Shown here: in pieces, positions 1 through 6,206 of the stretch | How positions within the stretch are numbered: position 1 is the first letter of the stretch | How the letters are laid out: each line of letters begins with the position of its first letter | Assembly (NCBI GenBank): GCA_023423065.1 | Contig: JAFAGC010000091.1 | Location: 1 to 7,905 of the forward strand | Length of the DNA: 7,905 nt | Direction: 5' to 3' | Source: Pseudomonadota bacterium | GTDB taxonomy: Bacteria > Pseudomonadota > Gammaproteobacteria > Steroidobacterales > Steroidobacteraceae | The notes under the pieces: generated by a model | What the model was told of the DNA's origin: nothing | The model's input: only the letters and a program-made list of their open reading frames with translations | Database searches by the model: none | Translations under genes and position numbers: made by a program

Positions 1-25
1 GGTCAGCCCTCAACGAGGACTGACC
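1..25. repeat. Imperfect palindrome (REP-like stem-loop), probably cut by the window edge
   Basis: Bases 1-6 (GGTCAG) pair with 20-25 (CTGACC). After one mismatch (7/19), bases 8-11 (CCTC) pair with 15-18 (GAGG), leaving a 3-base AAC loop. Two further C residues follow at 26-27, so a longer GGGGTCAG...CTGACCCC palindrome probably began before base 1. It lies downstream of the minus-strand aldolase gene and could act as its 3' hairpin or terminator. The shape (short GC-rich imperfect palindrome next to related units) resembles REP elements mobilised by RAYT/Y1 transposases. That link is inferred from shape only; no transposase gene is visible here. Confidence 0.65.
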
Positions 26-59
26 CCTTTTGCTAGGAAACGAGGAATGTCCCCATTTT
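24..59 (-). repeat. Single copy of the 36-nt repeat unit found at 4107-4211
   Basis: Bases 24-59 align without gaps to the right arm of the inverted repeat at 4176-4211, matching at 29 of 36 positions; the distal 25 bases (35-59 against 4187-4211) match at 24 of 25. Read on the minus strand the conserved core is GGGGACATTCCTC followed by TTTCCT. A second, diverged unit sits just upstream: bases 12-27 and 39-54 are direct repeats of the form AACGAGGAxTGxCCCC (14 of 16 identical). The unit ends 12 bases from the stop codon of the aldolase gene. It appears to be a dispersed non-coding repeat rather than part of any gene. Confidence 0.8.
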
Positions 60-71
60 TTACACCGGCAC

Positions 72-1085
72 CTAATCCCCACCCAGCGCCGCGCAGAGTG
101 CGTCGACATCTTCTTCGGGCGTATCCCACGAACAGACGAAACGCGCCTCGCCAGATCCCGCGGGGCCCCAGGGATAGAAACCGAATTCCCGGGATAGGGA
201 CGCGATCCGCTCGTCGCCTAACTTCATGAACACCTGGTTGGTTTCCTGCGGTTCGCTCAGCAGGTGAGGCGCGGCGGCGGCGATCCGCGCGGCGAGTCGG
301 TTCGCGCGCTCCGCGTTCCGCTTCCACAATCCGCTCTCGAGGTAGGCCAGTAGCTGCACCGCGGCATAACGGCCCTTGCATGCGAGCTGACCCGCGCGTT
401 TGCGCCGGAACTCGAAATCGGCCACGCGTGTCGGATCGAAGAACACCACGGCCTCGGCATTCATGCCGCCATTCTTGATGACGCCGAACGACAACACATC
501 GACGCCCGCCTTCCAGGTGAGTTCGGCGGCCGACGCGTTCTGCGCGACCAATGCATTCGCGAACCGCGCTCCGTCCATGTGCACGGCCATGCCCCGTCCG
601 TGCGCGATGTCGGCGAGCGCGCGGATTTCCGCGGGCCGATACATCGCGCCGCGCTCGGTGGCCTGCGTGATCGACAACATGCGCGGCTGCACTCCGTGCA
701 CGTGCGGATCGAACCACGCGAGGCGCGCCGTCAGATCCGAGGGCAGGATCTTCGCGCCCGCACCGCCGACCAGCGAGAGCTTCGCGCCGCCGGTGAAAAA
801 TTCCGGCGCGCCGCACTCGTCGCGTTCGATATGCCCTTCCGCGTGTGTCAATACGGTTCCCCACGGCGGACAGAAGGTCGCGAGCGCGAGAGAATTCGCG
901 GCCGTGCCGGACGACACGGCGAACACGCGCACGGGAGTCTCGAAAAAATCACCGAACACCGCATCGAGTCTTTCCGACCAGCGATCCGCGCCGTATGCGA
1001 GCGCGACGCCATCGTTCGCGGCGCCGATCGCGTCGAGGATCTCTTGGCTGACCGCGGCCGTATTGTCAGACTTGAAGTAGCGCAT
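72..1085 (-). CDS. ltaE: Low-specificity L-threonine aldolase (PLP-dependent, fold type I)
   Basis: This 337-residue protein matches the usual length of bacterial low-specificity threonine aldolases, which cleave L-threonine or L-allo-threonine to glycine and acetaldehyde in the cytoplasm. It opens with the family N-terminus (MRYFKSDNTAA). SSGTAAN at residues 58-64 is the phosphate/cofactor-binding segment, HAEGHIERDECGAPEFFTG starts at 81, and MDGARFANA at 170-178 holds the Asp that pairs with the pyridine nitrogen and a conserved Arg. SFGVIKNGG at 199-207 carries the Schiff-base lysine, K204. The SFGxxKNG form is that of the Pseudomonas-type low-specificity enzymes rather than the SxxKGLGAP form of E. 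coli LtaE, so beta-hydroxy amino acids such as phenylserine are possible alternative substrates. ATG 1085 is the only sensible start; no Shine-Dalgarno precedes it. It is transcribed divergently from the TonB-dependent receptor and has no obvious functional tie to it. Confidence 0.85.
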   Translation of the reverse strand: MRYFKSDNTAAVSQEILDAIGAANDGVALAYGADRWSERLDAVFGDFFETPVRVFAVSSGTAANSLALATFCPPWGTVLTHAEGHIERDECGAPEFFTGGAKLSLVGGAGAKILPSDLTARLAWFDPHVHGVQPRMLSITQATERGAMYRPAEIRALADIAHGRGMAVHMDGARFANALVAQNASAAELTWKAGVDVLSFGVIKNGGMNAEAVVFFDPTRVADFEFRRKRAGQLACKGRYAAVQLLAYLESGLWKRNAERANRLAARIAAAAPHLLSEPQETNQVFMKLGDERIASLSREFGFYPWGPAGSGEARFVCSWDTPEEDVDALCAALGGD

Positions 1086-1086
1086 G

Positions 1087-1150
1087 TCCGAATTCTAACG
1101 AAGCCGGTTTTCAGGAAAGCCGAATTTAGACAACGCCGAATTTAAACAAA
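1087..1150. repeat. Four degenerate 16-bp tandem units in the divergent promoter region
   Basis: Units begin at 1087, 1103, 1119 and 1135. The last two, GCCGAATTTAGACAAC and GCCGAATTTAAACAAA, are 14/16 identical. The first, TCCGAATTCTAACGAA, matches the fourth at 12/16, and the second, GCCGGTTTTCAGGAAA, at 11/16. The array starts two bases before the aldolase start codon and ends inside the Shine-Dalgarno of the receptor gene, so it fills the whole intergenic region. It could be a set of binding sites for a regulator of one or both genes, or a decayed minisatellite. No Fur-box-like sequence is recognisable in it. Confidence 0.6.
1092..1097 (-). promoter_or_regulatory. Possible -10 box giving a leaderless aldolase mRNA
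   Basis: On the minus strand TAGAAT (4 of 6 matches to TATAAT, including TA at positions 1-2 and the final T) ends six bases before the aldolase ATG, which would put the transcription start at or next to the A of the start codon. No Shine-Dalgarno lies between. I see no convincing -35 at 16-18 bases spacing, so this is only a candidate. Confidence 0.25.
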
Positions 1151-1154
1151 GGAG
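1148..1154 (+). promoter_or_regulatory. Shine-Dalgarno of the TonB-dependent receptor gene
   Basis: AAAGGAG lies ten bases before ATG 1165. It supports that start over the out-of-frame ATG at 1158. An in-frame TGA at 1159-1161 also excludes any longer N-terminus. Confidence 0.8.
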
Positions 1155-1164
1155 TTGATGAGCC

Positions 1165-3660
1165 ATGGACGTTGCAAGCAAGGTCTCCCCCTTCCCGCTG
1201 TCGCTGTGCGCGGCGGGCGTCATGCTCGCACTCGCCGGCACCTCCGGCGCGCAGGAATCGCCTGCTCCCGCCGGGGATGACGAAGCCGACCAGGAAATAG
1301 TCGTCACCGGCACCCGCGTCGCCGCCCGCAGCCGGCTCGACTCGGTCGCCCCGGTCGACGTGCTGACCCAGGACGCATTGGTCTCGCAGGGCTCCACCGA
1401 GCTCGCCGAAGCCCTATCCACCGCCGCTCCCTCGATCAACTTCCCGCGACCCTCGATCACCGACGGCACGGACCACGTCCGTCCGGCGACCCTGCGCGGG
1501 CTCGCGCCGGACCAGACGCTGGTGCTCGTCAACAGCAAGCGCCGCCACCAGTCGGCGCTCGTGAACGTGAACGGCTCCATCGGCCGCGGCTCCGCCGCCG
1601 TCGACCTCAACGCGATTCCGCTCGCCGCGATCGAAACGGTGGAAGTGCTGCGCGACGGCGCCTCGGCGCAATACGGCTCCGACGCCATCGCCGGCGTGAT
1701 AAACCTGCGCCTGCGCGACGCGCGCGATGGCGGCGACGCCAGCGTGACCTACGGTCAGTACGACACCACCGTCGAGACCGAACGCGGCGTTCGCGACGAG
1801 AGCGACGGCGCGACCATGACCGCGACGGGCTGGGTCGGACTGCCGCTCGGCGCGGAAGGATTCCTGACGCTGTCGGCCGAATATCGCGATCGCGATCCCA
1901 CGAGCCGCGGCGATTTCGACAACCGCGTGCCCGGCTCGCCGGTCACCTCGCGCTACGGCGACGGCGAGATGGAAGACATCACCGCCTACGTCAACGCCGG
2001 CGTTCCGCTCGAGAACGACTGGAGCCTGTACGGCTGGGCCGGCTACCAGCAACGCGAGGGCAACTCCGCGGCGTTCCCGCGCATCTTCAACGATGCGCGC
2101 AACGTGCCGGCTATCTACCCGAACGGGTTCCTGCCGCTCATCACGACCGACATCGACGATCTGGCGCTGGGCTGGGGCGCGCGCGGCAAGCTCGGCGAGT
2201 GGGATGCGGACGTGAGCCTGGTCTACGGGCGCAACAAGATCGCCTACGGCGTCGAGGACAGCCTGAACACATCGTTCGGCGCGGCCTCGCAAACCTCTTT
2301 CGACGCGGGCGGCATGGAATACGACCAGTTCGTGTTCAACGCCGGCATCGTGCGCGGCTTCGACTGGGGGCTGGCCGAGCCCGTGAACCTCGCGTTCGGC
2401 GTCGAGGCCCGGCGCGAGACCTACGGCATCGAGGCGGGAGAACCGGCCTCCTACGAGCGCGGACCGGTCGTCGGCGCGGCCGCGGGCGCTCAGGGCTTTC
2501 CCGGCTTCCAGCCCAGCAACGAGCTCGACGAAGACCGCAAGGCCTACAGCGCCTACGTGGATCTCGAAGCGCGGGTCACGGATGAATTCCTCGCCTCCGT
2601 CGCCGTGCGCGGCGAGGACTATTCCGATTTCGGCAGCGCCGTGACCGGCAAAGTCGCCGGGCGTTACGACTTCACCCGGTCGTTCGCGCTGCGCGGCGCG
2701 GTCTCGACGGGATTCCGCGCGCCGGGATTGCAGCAGGCGTTCTTCACCTCCACGGCCACCAACTTCATCAACGGCGTACCGTTCGAAGTCGGCACCTTTC
2801 CGGCGACTTCACCCACCGCCGTGGTGCTCGGCGCGCAACCGCTCGACGCCGAGAAGTCGCGCAACTACTCGCTCGGCACGGTGATCCGCTTCGGTTCGTT
2901 CGAGGCGACGATCGACGCGTATCGCATCGACATCCGCGACCGCATCGTGTTGTCCGAGAACCTCAACACGCCCGAAGTCGCCGCGCTGATCGCGCCGTTC
3001 GGCGCGAGCGTGGCGCGCTTCTTCATCAACGGCGTGGAAACACGGACGGAAGGCATCGACCTCGTCGCGCGGTATGCGTTGCGCGACACGCCGGCCGGGC
3101 GTTTCGACTTCGTGTTCGCGGGCAACTGGAACGACACCGAGGTCGAGGATCTGCCCTCGACCAACGTCATCGACAACATCTGCGCCGGTCAGCCCGCGAG
3201 CTGCGTACCGCCGGTGCTGTTCGGCCGGATCAACACGCTGACCTTCGAGGAAGGCACGCCCGACAGCAAGCTCAGTCTCGCGGTCGACTGGTCGATTCCG
3301 CTGGGCGCCGCGACCTTCGGCGCGAATCTCAAGGGCACGCAATACGGCGAGGTCGTCGAACCGGGCGCACCCACGAACGCGGAGATCGCCGCGGGCCTCG
3401 AGAATGCGCGCGACATCGTCATCGAAGGCGATTTGATCGTGGATCTCGCGCTGTCCGCGAAATTCATCGACAACAAGCTCGGCATCCTGGTTGGCGCCGA
3501 CAACCTGTTCGACCAGTACCCGGATCGCGTGCCTAACAATCGGGTACTGCCCACCGGCACGGTGAATCTCAACGCGACGAATGCGCTCGGGTTCTCGCGC
3601 TACTCGCCGTACGGCTTCAGCGGCCGGTTCGTGTACGCCCGGCTAATGTTCAATTGGTGA
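1165..3660 (+). CDS. TonB-dependent outer-membrane receptor
   Basis: This 831-residue protein is a complete TonB-dependent transporter, an outer-membrane beta-barrel that imports a scarce ligand using energy from TonB-ExbB-ExbD. Residues 1-29 form a signal peptide, with a hydrophobic core ending GTSGA and probable cleavage before Gln30. EIVVTGTR at 44-51 is a TonB-box-like segment at the head of the plug. The plug runs to about residue 190 and includes the conserved stretches VLVNSKRRH and VEVLRDGASAQYGSDAIAGV (from 159). The remainder is rich in alternating, aromatic barrel strands with the typical ARxDN-like region near the end (VGADNLFDQYPD), and the chain ends FNW, the terminal aromatic expected for BAM-dependent assembly. 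Cys673 and Cys680 are close enough to form a loop disulfide. The substrate cannot be told: no siderophore, vitamin or polysaccharide genes lie nearby, and no Fur box or riboswitch is visible upstream. Start chosen on the Shine-Dalgarno. Confidence 0.93.
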   Translation: MDVASKVSPFPLSLCAAGVMLALAGTSGAQESPAPAGDDEADQEIVVTGTRVAARSRLDSVAPVDVLTQDALVSQGSTELAEALSTAAPSINFPRPSITDGTDHVRPATLRGLAPDQTLVLVNSKRRHQSALVNVNGSIGRGSAAVDLNAIPLAAIETVEVLRDGASAQYGSDAIAGVINLRLRDARDGGDASVTYGQYDTTVETERGVRDESDGATMTATGWVGLPLGAEGFLTLSAEYRDRDPTSRGDFDNRVPGSPVTSRYGDGEMEDITAYVNAGVPLENDWSLYGWAGYQQREGNSAAFPRIFNDARNVPAIYPNGFLPLITTDIDDLALGWGARGKLGEWDADVSLVYGRNKIAYGVEDSLNTSFGAASQTSFDAGGMEYDQFVFNAGIVRGFDWGLAEPVNLAFGVEARRETYGIEAGEPASYERGPVVGAAAGAQGFPGFQPSNELDEDRKAYSAYVDLEARVTDEFLASVAVRGEDYSDFGSAVTGKVAGRYDFTRSFALRGAVSTGFRAPGLQQAFFTSTATNFINGVPFEVGTFPATSPTAVVLGAQPLDAEKSRNYSLGTVIRFGSFEATIDAYRIDIRDRIVLSENLNTPEVAALIAPFGASVARFFINGVETRTEGIDLVARYALRDTPAGRFDFVFAGNWNDTEVEDLPSTNVIDNICAGQPASCVPPVLFGRINTLTFEEGTPDSKLSLAVDWSIPLGAATFGANLKGTQYGEVVEPGAPTNAEIAAGLENARDIVIEGDLIVDLALSAKFIDNKLGILVGADNLFDQYPDRVPNNRVLPTGTVNLNATNALGFSRYSPYGFSGRFVYARLMFNW

Positions 3661-3677
3661 CGTGCCGGTTATTCGAC

Positions 3678-3704
3678 GCAGTTCGCACTTGAATCGTGAA
3701 CTGC
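3678..3704 (+). other. First of two tandem hairpins after the receptor gene
   Basis: GCAGTTCGCAC (3678-3688) pairs with GTGAACTGC (3696-3704): nine base pairs with one bulged G and a 7-base loop. It begins 17 bases after the receptor stop codon. No T-run follows, so it is not a classic intrinsic terminator; it could protect the 3' end of the receptor mRNA or contribute to attenuation before the PilZ gene. Confidence 0.55.
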
Positions 3705-3711
3705 ATGCGGG

Positions 3712-3737
3712 AACCCCGGTGGCATCGCCCCGGGGTT
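3712..3737 (+). other. Second tandem hairpin, upstream of the PilZ gene
   Basis: AACCCCGG (3712-3719) pairs perfectly with CCGGGGTT (3730-3737). Inside the loop GGC (3721-3723) can pair with GCC (3727-3729), giving an 11-bp GC-rich stem with one bulged T and a 3-base loop. It follows the first hairpin by seven bases and ends 17 bases before the proposed GTG start of the PilZ gene. It lacks a clear T-tract (ACCCGTATCTTGG follows), so partial or Rho-aided termination, or mRNA protection, is more likely than strong intrinsic termination. Confidence 0.6.
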
Positions 3738-3754
3738 ACCCGTATCTTGGCCCC

Positions 3755-4108
3755 GTGGCCACGCAGTACCGCATACCCACGCTCACGAGCCGCCGGGAGT
3801 ACTTCCGGCTGCCCTACCCCATCACGAGCGGCGCGGTACTCACCGTCGAGGGCGCGAACTACAAGGTCGAGGAAATCTCCGAGAAAGGCCTGCGCTTCGT
3901 CGCCGGCGCGGGCAAGTTCGAGGTCGACGCGCGTATCGAGGGCATGCTTGTCCTCACGATGGGCACCCAGTGCCCGATCGCCGGGACCGTCCTGCGCATC
4001 GAAAACAACGCGTGGGTCGTGAAGCTCGAGCGCGGCCCGTCCAGCCAGGACGTCATGCGCGAACAGCGGCACCTGGCCAAGCGTTTCCCCAACTGGAAAC
4101 CCCAGTAA
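3755..4108 (+). CDS. Small PilZ-domain protein, probable cyclic-di-GMP binder
   Basis: A 117-residue cytoplasmic protein made almost entirely of one PilZ-like domain. RREYFR at residues 13-18 supplies the RxxxR arginines (R14, R18) that hold c-di-GMP in the family. EISEKG at 40-45 corresponds to the second motif, [D/N]xSxxG, with Glu in place of Asp/Asn. Beta-rich segments follow (MLVLTMG, GTVLRIENNAWVVKLERG), then a charged C-terminal helix. No catalytic domain is attached, so it would be a single-domain adaptor or effector. An in-frame ATG exists at 3662, but the 31 residues it would add are encoded across two stable hairpins and look like non-coding sequence; GTG 3755 places the domain at the usual distance from the N-terminus. 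No clear Shine-Dalgarno precedes either start. The gene is downstream of the receptor on the same strand, and its stop codon TAA overlaps the inverted-repeat element. c-di-GMP binding is inferred from motifs only. Confidence 0.75.
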   Translation: MATQYRIPTLTSRREYFRLPYPITSGAVLTVEGANYKVEEISEKGLRFVAGAGKFEVDARIEGMLVLTMGTQCPIAGTVLRIENNAWVVKLERGPSSQDVMREQRHLAKRFPNWKPQ

Positions 4109-4211
4109 AATGGGGACATTCCTCATTTCCTTGTAATAAAGCTGTCCGCCCGCCGGGAATCGACGGGCCAGATGGGCTTTATTACAAGGAAATGAGGAAT
4201 GTCCCCATTTT
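4107..4211. repeat. 105-bp element with perfect 36-bp terminal inverted repeats (MITE/REP-like)
   Basis: Bases 4107-4142 are the exact reverse complement of 4176-4211, 36 of 36. The 33-base centre (4143-4175) holds its own short stem: GCCCG 4148-4152 with CGGGC 4164-4168. The arm begins AAAATGGGGACATTCCTC, is markedly more AT-rich than its surroundings, and recurs near the window start at 24-59. The left end supplies the last two bases of the PilZ stop codon. The RNA from either strand would form a very stable hairpin with A-rich 5' and U-rich 3' flanks, so it could terminate transcription in both directions or stabilise mRNA ends. It encodes no protein. Mobility by a transposase supplied in trans is inferred from the structure; I see no target-site duplication that I would trust. 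Confidence 0.9.
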
Positions 4212-4279
4212 CTGGTACCCTGCGCGCCCCCTGAAATCGACTCGCGCCCTCTCCTTCCCAGCGTAAGTCACTGAGTCCT

Positions 4280-6109
4280 ATGCTAAATCGCCCGATTCGC
4301 AACATCGCCATCATCGCGCACGTCGATCATGGCAAGACCACTCTCGTCGACTGCCTGCTGCGCCAGTCCGGCACCTTCGCGGCCCACGAGAAGGTGGCCG
4401 AGCGCGTCATGGACTCGAACGACATCGAACGTGAGCGCGGCATCACGATCCTCGCGAAGAACTGCGCGATCGATTACGGCGGCACGCGCATCAACATCGT
4501 CGACACCCCCGGTCACGCCGACTTCGGCGGCGAAGTCGAGCGCGTCCTGTCGATGGTCGACTCGGTGCTGCTGGTCGTCGACGCGGTCGAAGGCCCGATG
4601 CCGCAGACGCGTTTCGTCACGCGCAAGGCACTGGCGCTCGGCCACAACGCGATCGTCGTCGTGAACAAGATCGACCGTCCCGGCGCGCGCCCGGACTGGG
4701 TCATCGACCAGACCTTCGAACTGTTCGACAAGCTCGGCGCCACCGACCGCCAGCTCGACTTCCCGGTGATCTACGCCTCGGCGCTCGAAGGCTGGGCGAG
4801 CACCGATCACACGCGCCGCGAGCCGGACATGCGCGCGCTGTACGAAGCCATCCTGCACCACGTGCCCGCGCCCAAGAGCGACGTGGACGCGCCGCTGCAG
4901 TTCCAGATCTCGACTCTCGACTACAACTCGTACGTCGGACGCATCGGCATCGGCCGCATCCGCAAGGGCAAGATCAAGGCCGGCCAGCAGATCCAGCTGT
5001 GGAATGGCAGCGAGGACCACGGCACTGCGAAGGTCCAGCAGGTGCTGACGTTCAAGGGACTCGCGCGCGAGTCCGTGCCCGAAGCCATCGCCGGCGACAT
5101 TGTCGCGGTGACCGGCATCGAGGACGTGCACATCGGCAACACGCTGTGCGACGTGGATCATCCGGATGCGCTGCCGCCGATTTCGGTCGACGAGCCGACG
5201 CTGGTCATGAACTTCCAGGTCAACACCTCGCCGCTCGCCGGCAAGGAAGGCAAGTTCGTCACGAGCCGCCAGATCCGCGAGCGCCTGATGCGCGAGCTAG
5301 AAAGCAATGTCGCGCTGCGCGTCGAGGAGACCGCGGACGCCGACGTGTTCCGCGTCTCGGGCCGCGGCGAACTGCACCTGACCATTCTCATCGAGAACAT
5401 GCGCCGCGAAGGTTACGAGCTCGCGGTCGGCAAGCCGCGCGTGCTGACGAAGACCATCGACGGCGTGGTGCATGAACCGTTCGAAGCGCTGACCGTCGAC
5501 ATCGACGAAGCGCACCAGGGCGCGGTGATGGAATCGCTCGGCCGCCGCAAGGCGGAGATGAAGGACATGGCGAACGACGGCCGCGGCCGCGTGCGCATCG
5601 AGTACCGCGTCTCCGCGCGCGGCCTCATCGGCTTCCAGAGCGAGTTCATGAACGCGACCCGCGGCACCGGGCTGCAGAGCCACATCTTCGACGGTTACGC
5701 GCCGCTCGCGGGCGACATTCCAGACCGCCACAATGGCGTGCTGATCTCGAGCGAGCCCGGCAACGCCGTGGCGTACTCGCTGTTCTCGCTGCAGGAGCGC
5801 GGCCGCCTGTTCGTCTCGCACGGCGAGGCCGTGTACGAAGGCATGATCATCGGCATCCATTCGCGCGAGAACGATCTCGTCGTGAATCCGATCAAGACCA
5901 AGAAGCTCACCAACATCCGTGCCGCCGGCAAGGACGACGCGCTGATCCTCACGCCGCCGATCGAACTCACGCTCGAATACGCGGTCGAGTTCATCGCCGA
6001 CGACGAACTGGTCGAGGTCACGCCGAAGAACATCCGCATCCGCAAGCGCATGCTGCTCGAACACGAGCGCAAGCGGGCGAGCCGCGTCGAAGAAGCGCTT
6101 CTGGCCTAA
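4280..6109 (+). CDS. typA: Ribosome-associated translational GTPase BipA/TypA
   Basis: The 609-residue length and layout match BipA/TypA, an EF-G-like GTPase that binds the 70S ribosome and helps 50S assembly and growth under cold or other stress. All nucleotide motifs are intact: P-loop AHVDHGKT at 13-20, switch I RGIT at 53-56, DTPGH from 75, NKID at 129-132, and the SAL loop at 167-169. The beta-barrel domain II begins near residue 205, followed by the EF-G III/V-like region with GRGELHLTILIENMRREGYE and then the BipA-specific C-terminal domain. The lysine- and arginine-rich tail is typical of ribosome contact. ATG 4280 is favoured because the N-terminus MLNRPIRNIAIIAHVDHGKT aligns with BipA proteins; no strong Shine-Dalgarno is seen. 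The gene lies 68 bases after the inverted-repeat element and ends in an intrinsic terminator, so it is probably transcribed alone. Nothing unusual in the protein. Confidence 0.97.
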   Translation: MLNRPIRNIAIIAHVDHGKTTLVDCLLRQSGTFAAHEKVAERVMDSNDIERERGITILAKNCAIDYGGTRINIVDTPGHADFGGEVERVLSMVDSVLLVVDAVEGPMPQTRFVTRKALALGHNAIVVVNKIDRPGARPDWVIDQTFELFDKLGATDRQLDFPVIYASALEGWASTDHTRREPDMRALYEAILHHVPAPKSDVDAPLQFQISTLDYNSYVGRIGIGRIRKGKIKAGQQIQLWNGSEDHGTAKVQQVLTFKGLARESVPEAIAGDIVAVTGIEDVHIGNTLCDVDHPDALPPISVDEPTLVMNFQVNTSPLAGKEGKFVTSRQIRERLMRELESNVALRVEETADADVFRVSGRGELHLTILIENMRREGYELAVGKPRVLTKTIDGVVHEPFEALTVDIDEAHQGAVMESLGRRKAEMKDMANDGRGRVRIEYRVSARGLIGFQSEFMNATRGTGLQSHIFDGYAPLAGDIPDRHNGVLISSEPGNAVAYSLFSLQERGRLFVSHGEAVYEGMIIGIHSRENDLVVNPIKTKKLTNIRAAGKDDALILTPPIELTLEYAVEFIADDELVEVTPKNIRIRKRMLLEHERKRASRVEEALLA

Positions 6110-6140
6110 CAAGGGCCGGGGCGCACTTCTTCGTGTCATG

Positions 6141-6168
6141 AACGGGGCTGCTTCAGCCCCGTTTCTTT
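6141..6168 (+). terminator. Rho-independent terminator of typA
   Basis: AACGGGGCTG (6141-6150) and CAGCCCCGTT (6154-6163) form a perfect 10-bp stem with a 3-base CTT loop, followed by TCTTT. It starts 31 bases after the typA stop and separates typA from the next gene. Confidence 0.9.
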
Positions 6169-6206
6169 ATGGCGCCCGGACGCCGGGGAAATTACACTCC
6201 CCCCTC

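Noticed and set aside
10..864. Minus-strand open frame of 284 codons overlapping the aldolase gene
   Set aside because: Arg-rich out-of-frame shadow of the aldolase; its C-terminal end is only translated repeat sequence from bases 10-59.
1087..1150. CRISPR-like reading of the 16-bp repeats
   Set aside because: Units are contiguous with no spacers, far shorter than CRISPR repeats, and no cas gene is nearby.
1086..1164. Fur box, cobalamin riboswitch or TPP riboswitch ahead of the receptor
   Set aside because: The gap is only 79 bases, largely filled by the 16-bp units, and holds none of the conserved riboswitch cores nor a GATAATGATAATCATTATC-like site.
1414..2292. Long minus-strand open frame of about 290 codons inside the receptor gene
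   Set aside because: It is antisense to an unmistakable TonB-dependent receptor, has an Arg/Val/Ala/Asp-rich composition typical of GC-rich shadow frames, and shows no family motif. The similar antisense frames at 4283-5161 and 5297-6139 opposite typA are rejected for the same reason.
3662..3754. ATG 3662 as start of the PilZ protein
   Set aside because: The added 31 residues are encoded across two strong hairpins, have no PilZ similarity, and the ATG begins only one base after the receptor stop without a ribosome-binding site.
4212..4279. Promoter of typA in the 68 bases after the inverted-repeat element
   Set aside because: I looked for -35/-10 pairs here and at the right arm edge and found none better than 3 of 6 matches per hexamer, so no call is made.
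6138..6206. ATG 6138 as start of the DUF2721-like protein
   Set aside because: The segment contains the typA intrinsic terminator; the residues it would add look random and the first helix already sits at the expected place with ATG 6207.
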